Both the position numbers and the translations under genes were made by a program. Shown one piece after another: positions 5,573-6,774 of a DNA stretch of 6,774 nucleotides. The stretch comes from Lachnospiraceae bacterium (GTDB lineage: Bacteria > Bacillota > Clostridia > Lachnospirales > Lachnospiraceae). The DNA is taken from assembly GCA_900764225.1 (NCBI GenBank), contig CAAFNG010000319.1, positions 1 through 6,774 of the forward strand, written 5' to 3'. Each line of letters begins with the position of its first letter. The stretch's first letter is position 1. The notes under the pieces were generated by a model. That model did no database searches. It saw only the letters and a list, made by a program, of their open reading frames with translations, and was not told the origin of the DNA.

Positions 5573-6752
5573 AATTTTGACTCCTCTTCACCTATAGCTA
5601 AAGCCTGCGGCAGATATTCGATGATATCTCCTGCCAGCATACTGCGCTTTCCTTTTTTCGTGGCTGCAAGATCGCCGCAAAGTCCGTGAAGATAAACACC
5701 TAACGCGGCCTTTAAAACCATGGGAGGCTGTTCCTCCGTTTTCAGATACATACATAATACGCCTGCAAGAAGCCCGGAAAGCACATCTCCGCTTCCTGCT
5801 GTGGCCATGCCGGAATTGCCGGAAAGATTCAGATAAATATCCTCTCTGCCATCTGTAATAACCGTACATGCGTCTTTCAGTACACAGACAGTGCCGGTTT
5901 CTCCGGCATAATCAATGGCAGTTCGGGCAAGTGTTTCCTGAATTTCCCGGATCGTTTTGCCGCAGAGGCGACTCATCTCTCCGATATGCGGAGTCAGAAT
6001 CACATTCTCACCTAAGAATTCCTTCCACTGAGGATGCGCGGCCAGAAGATTCAGCCCGTCTGCATCCAGCACAAGATACTTCTTTTCGCGGGCAGCTGCC
6101 GTGAGAAACCACTGTTCTCTCTCACGGCTCTCCCCGGAAGTTCCAAGTCCCGGTCCGATCACGATCACATCGCACCAGGAAAGAAGCTGTTCATTGGATT
6201 CCTCATCAAAACGGGTGCATACCATAGCCTCCGGAAGAAGGATCTGCAATGGGATCCGGTTCTCCTCCACTGTCTGAATCTTCACCATTCCCGCCCCGGC
6301 CCGGAGTGCTGCGCTTGCGCTTAAGTAAGCTGCTCCGCACATACCTGCACTTCCGGTAACAAAAAGAATTTTTCCGAAGGTACCTTTATTTCCGCCGGGA
6401 TCACGCTCCGGAAACAGCTTCAGGTCTTTCTTTTCCAGACAGCGTGCGGATGCCTTCACAGCTTCCTGCTCATAGATCCCGATATCAGCTACCACGATCT
6501 TTCCTGCATACAGCCTTCCCGGATAAAAGCAAAGTCCTCTCTTCCGGTATGCGAATGTGACAGTCAGATCTGCGCTGAAAGCAATGCCCATTTCCAGGCC
6601 AGTATCTCCGTTAACTCCTGATGGGATGTCTACAGCGATCTTTTTGGCCCGCGCACTGTTCATCTCATGAATGATCTCAGCATATCGTCCCTCGATCGGA
6701 CGCGCAAGCCCCACACCGAACACGGCATCTACTATAGTAGTATATTCACTCC
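5569..6752 (-). CDS. nnr: Bifunctional NAD(P)H-hydrate repair enzyme Nnr (5'-truncated)
   Basis: Nnr repairs hydrated NADH and NADPH with an N-terminal NAD(P)HX epimerase (YjeF_N) and a C-terminal ADP-dependent dehydratase (ribokinase-like). The epimerase half begins inside the window at SEYTTIVDAVFGVGLARPIEG and includes DIPSGVNGDTG (6630-6598). The dehydratase half shows GNKGTFGKILFVTGSAG, GPGLG, LDADGLNLL, LTPHIGEMSRL and the nucleotide-binding and catalytic loop NSGMATAGSGDVLSG (5815-5771). Codons remain open to the adapter junction at 6752, so the true start lies outside; roughly 100 residues are missing. The GTG at 6723 is an internal valine of the VDAVFGVG motif, not a start. The gene overlaps alr by 4 nt. 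Its promoter is not in the window. Confidence 0.96.
5581..5586 (-). promoter_or_regulatory. Ribosome binding site of alr inside nnr
   Basis: GAGGAG on the minus strand lies 8 nt before the alr ATG at 5572, within the last codons of nnr. With the ATGA overlap it supports coupled translation. Confidence 0.85.
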
Positions 6753-6774
6753 CTGTCTCTTATACACATCTCCG
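6753..6774 (+). other. Untrimmed Illumina Nextera Read 2 adapter, reverse complement (not genomic)
   Basis: Positions 6753-6771 read CTGTCTCTTATACACATCT, the reverse complement of the Tn5 mosaic end. The next three bases, CCG, match the Read 2 (i7 side) adapter and not the Read 1 adapter, which would continue GAC. Genomic sequence ends at 6752. Confidence 0.96.

Noticed and set aside
6729..6740. 12-bp perfect palindrome CTACTATAGTAG near the right end
   Set aside because: It lies inside conserved nnr codons (TTIVDA) and is short enough to arise by chance.

Overview
The window looks like one assembled contig or library insert from a low-to-mid GC Firmicute of class Clostridia, probably a Lachnospiraceae-type gut anaerobe. 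This is inferred from protein character (a YebC starting [18 protein letters not shown], an EndoA/NdoA-type MazF, a TepA-type ClpP paralogue and a bifurcating NfnAB pair), from strong AGGAGG-like ribosome binding sites and from sigma-A promoters. No database was consulted, so genus is not claimed.

Both ends are not genomic. Positions 11-43 are the Nextera Read 1 transposase adapter, preceded at 3-10 by CGTCTAAT, which matches my recollection of Nextera i5 index S510. Positions 6753-6774 are the reverse complement of the Nextera Read 2 adapter. Genomic sequence is therefore about 44-6752, and the genes at both ends are cut by the library junctions.

All seven genes lie on the minus strand, so transcription runs from high to low coordinates: nnr (5' part missing) > alr > mazF > yebC > tepA-like > nfnA > nfnB (3' part missing). 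nnr and alr overlap by 4 nt (ATGA) and are coupled. mazF follows alr after about 180 nt that contain no recognisable antitoxin gene, only a 54-codon open frame without a good start. yebC has its own strong extended -10 promoter. The tepA-like gene has its Shine-Dalgarno buried in a hairpin just after yebC, with a possible separate promoter whose transcripts would start inside that hairpin. nfnA and nfnB share a good sigma-A promoter and overlap by 1 nt (TAATG).

Functionally: nnr repairs damaged NAD(P)H and alr supplies D-alanine for peptidoglycan. mazF is an mRNA endoribonuclease in its usual Firmicute place next to alr. yebC encodes a ribosome/transcription-associated factor. The tepA-like gene encodes a cytoplasmic ClpP-fold serine peptidase. 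nfnAB encodes the electron-bifurcating NADH-dependent ferredoxin:NADP+ oxidoreductase typical of anaerobes. I see no mobile element, CRISPR array, tRNA or rRNA, and no convincing new system. The best leads are the hairpin over the tepA start site and the antitoxin-less mazF leader.
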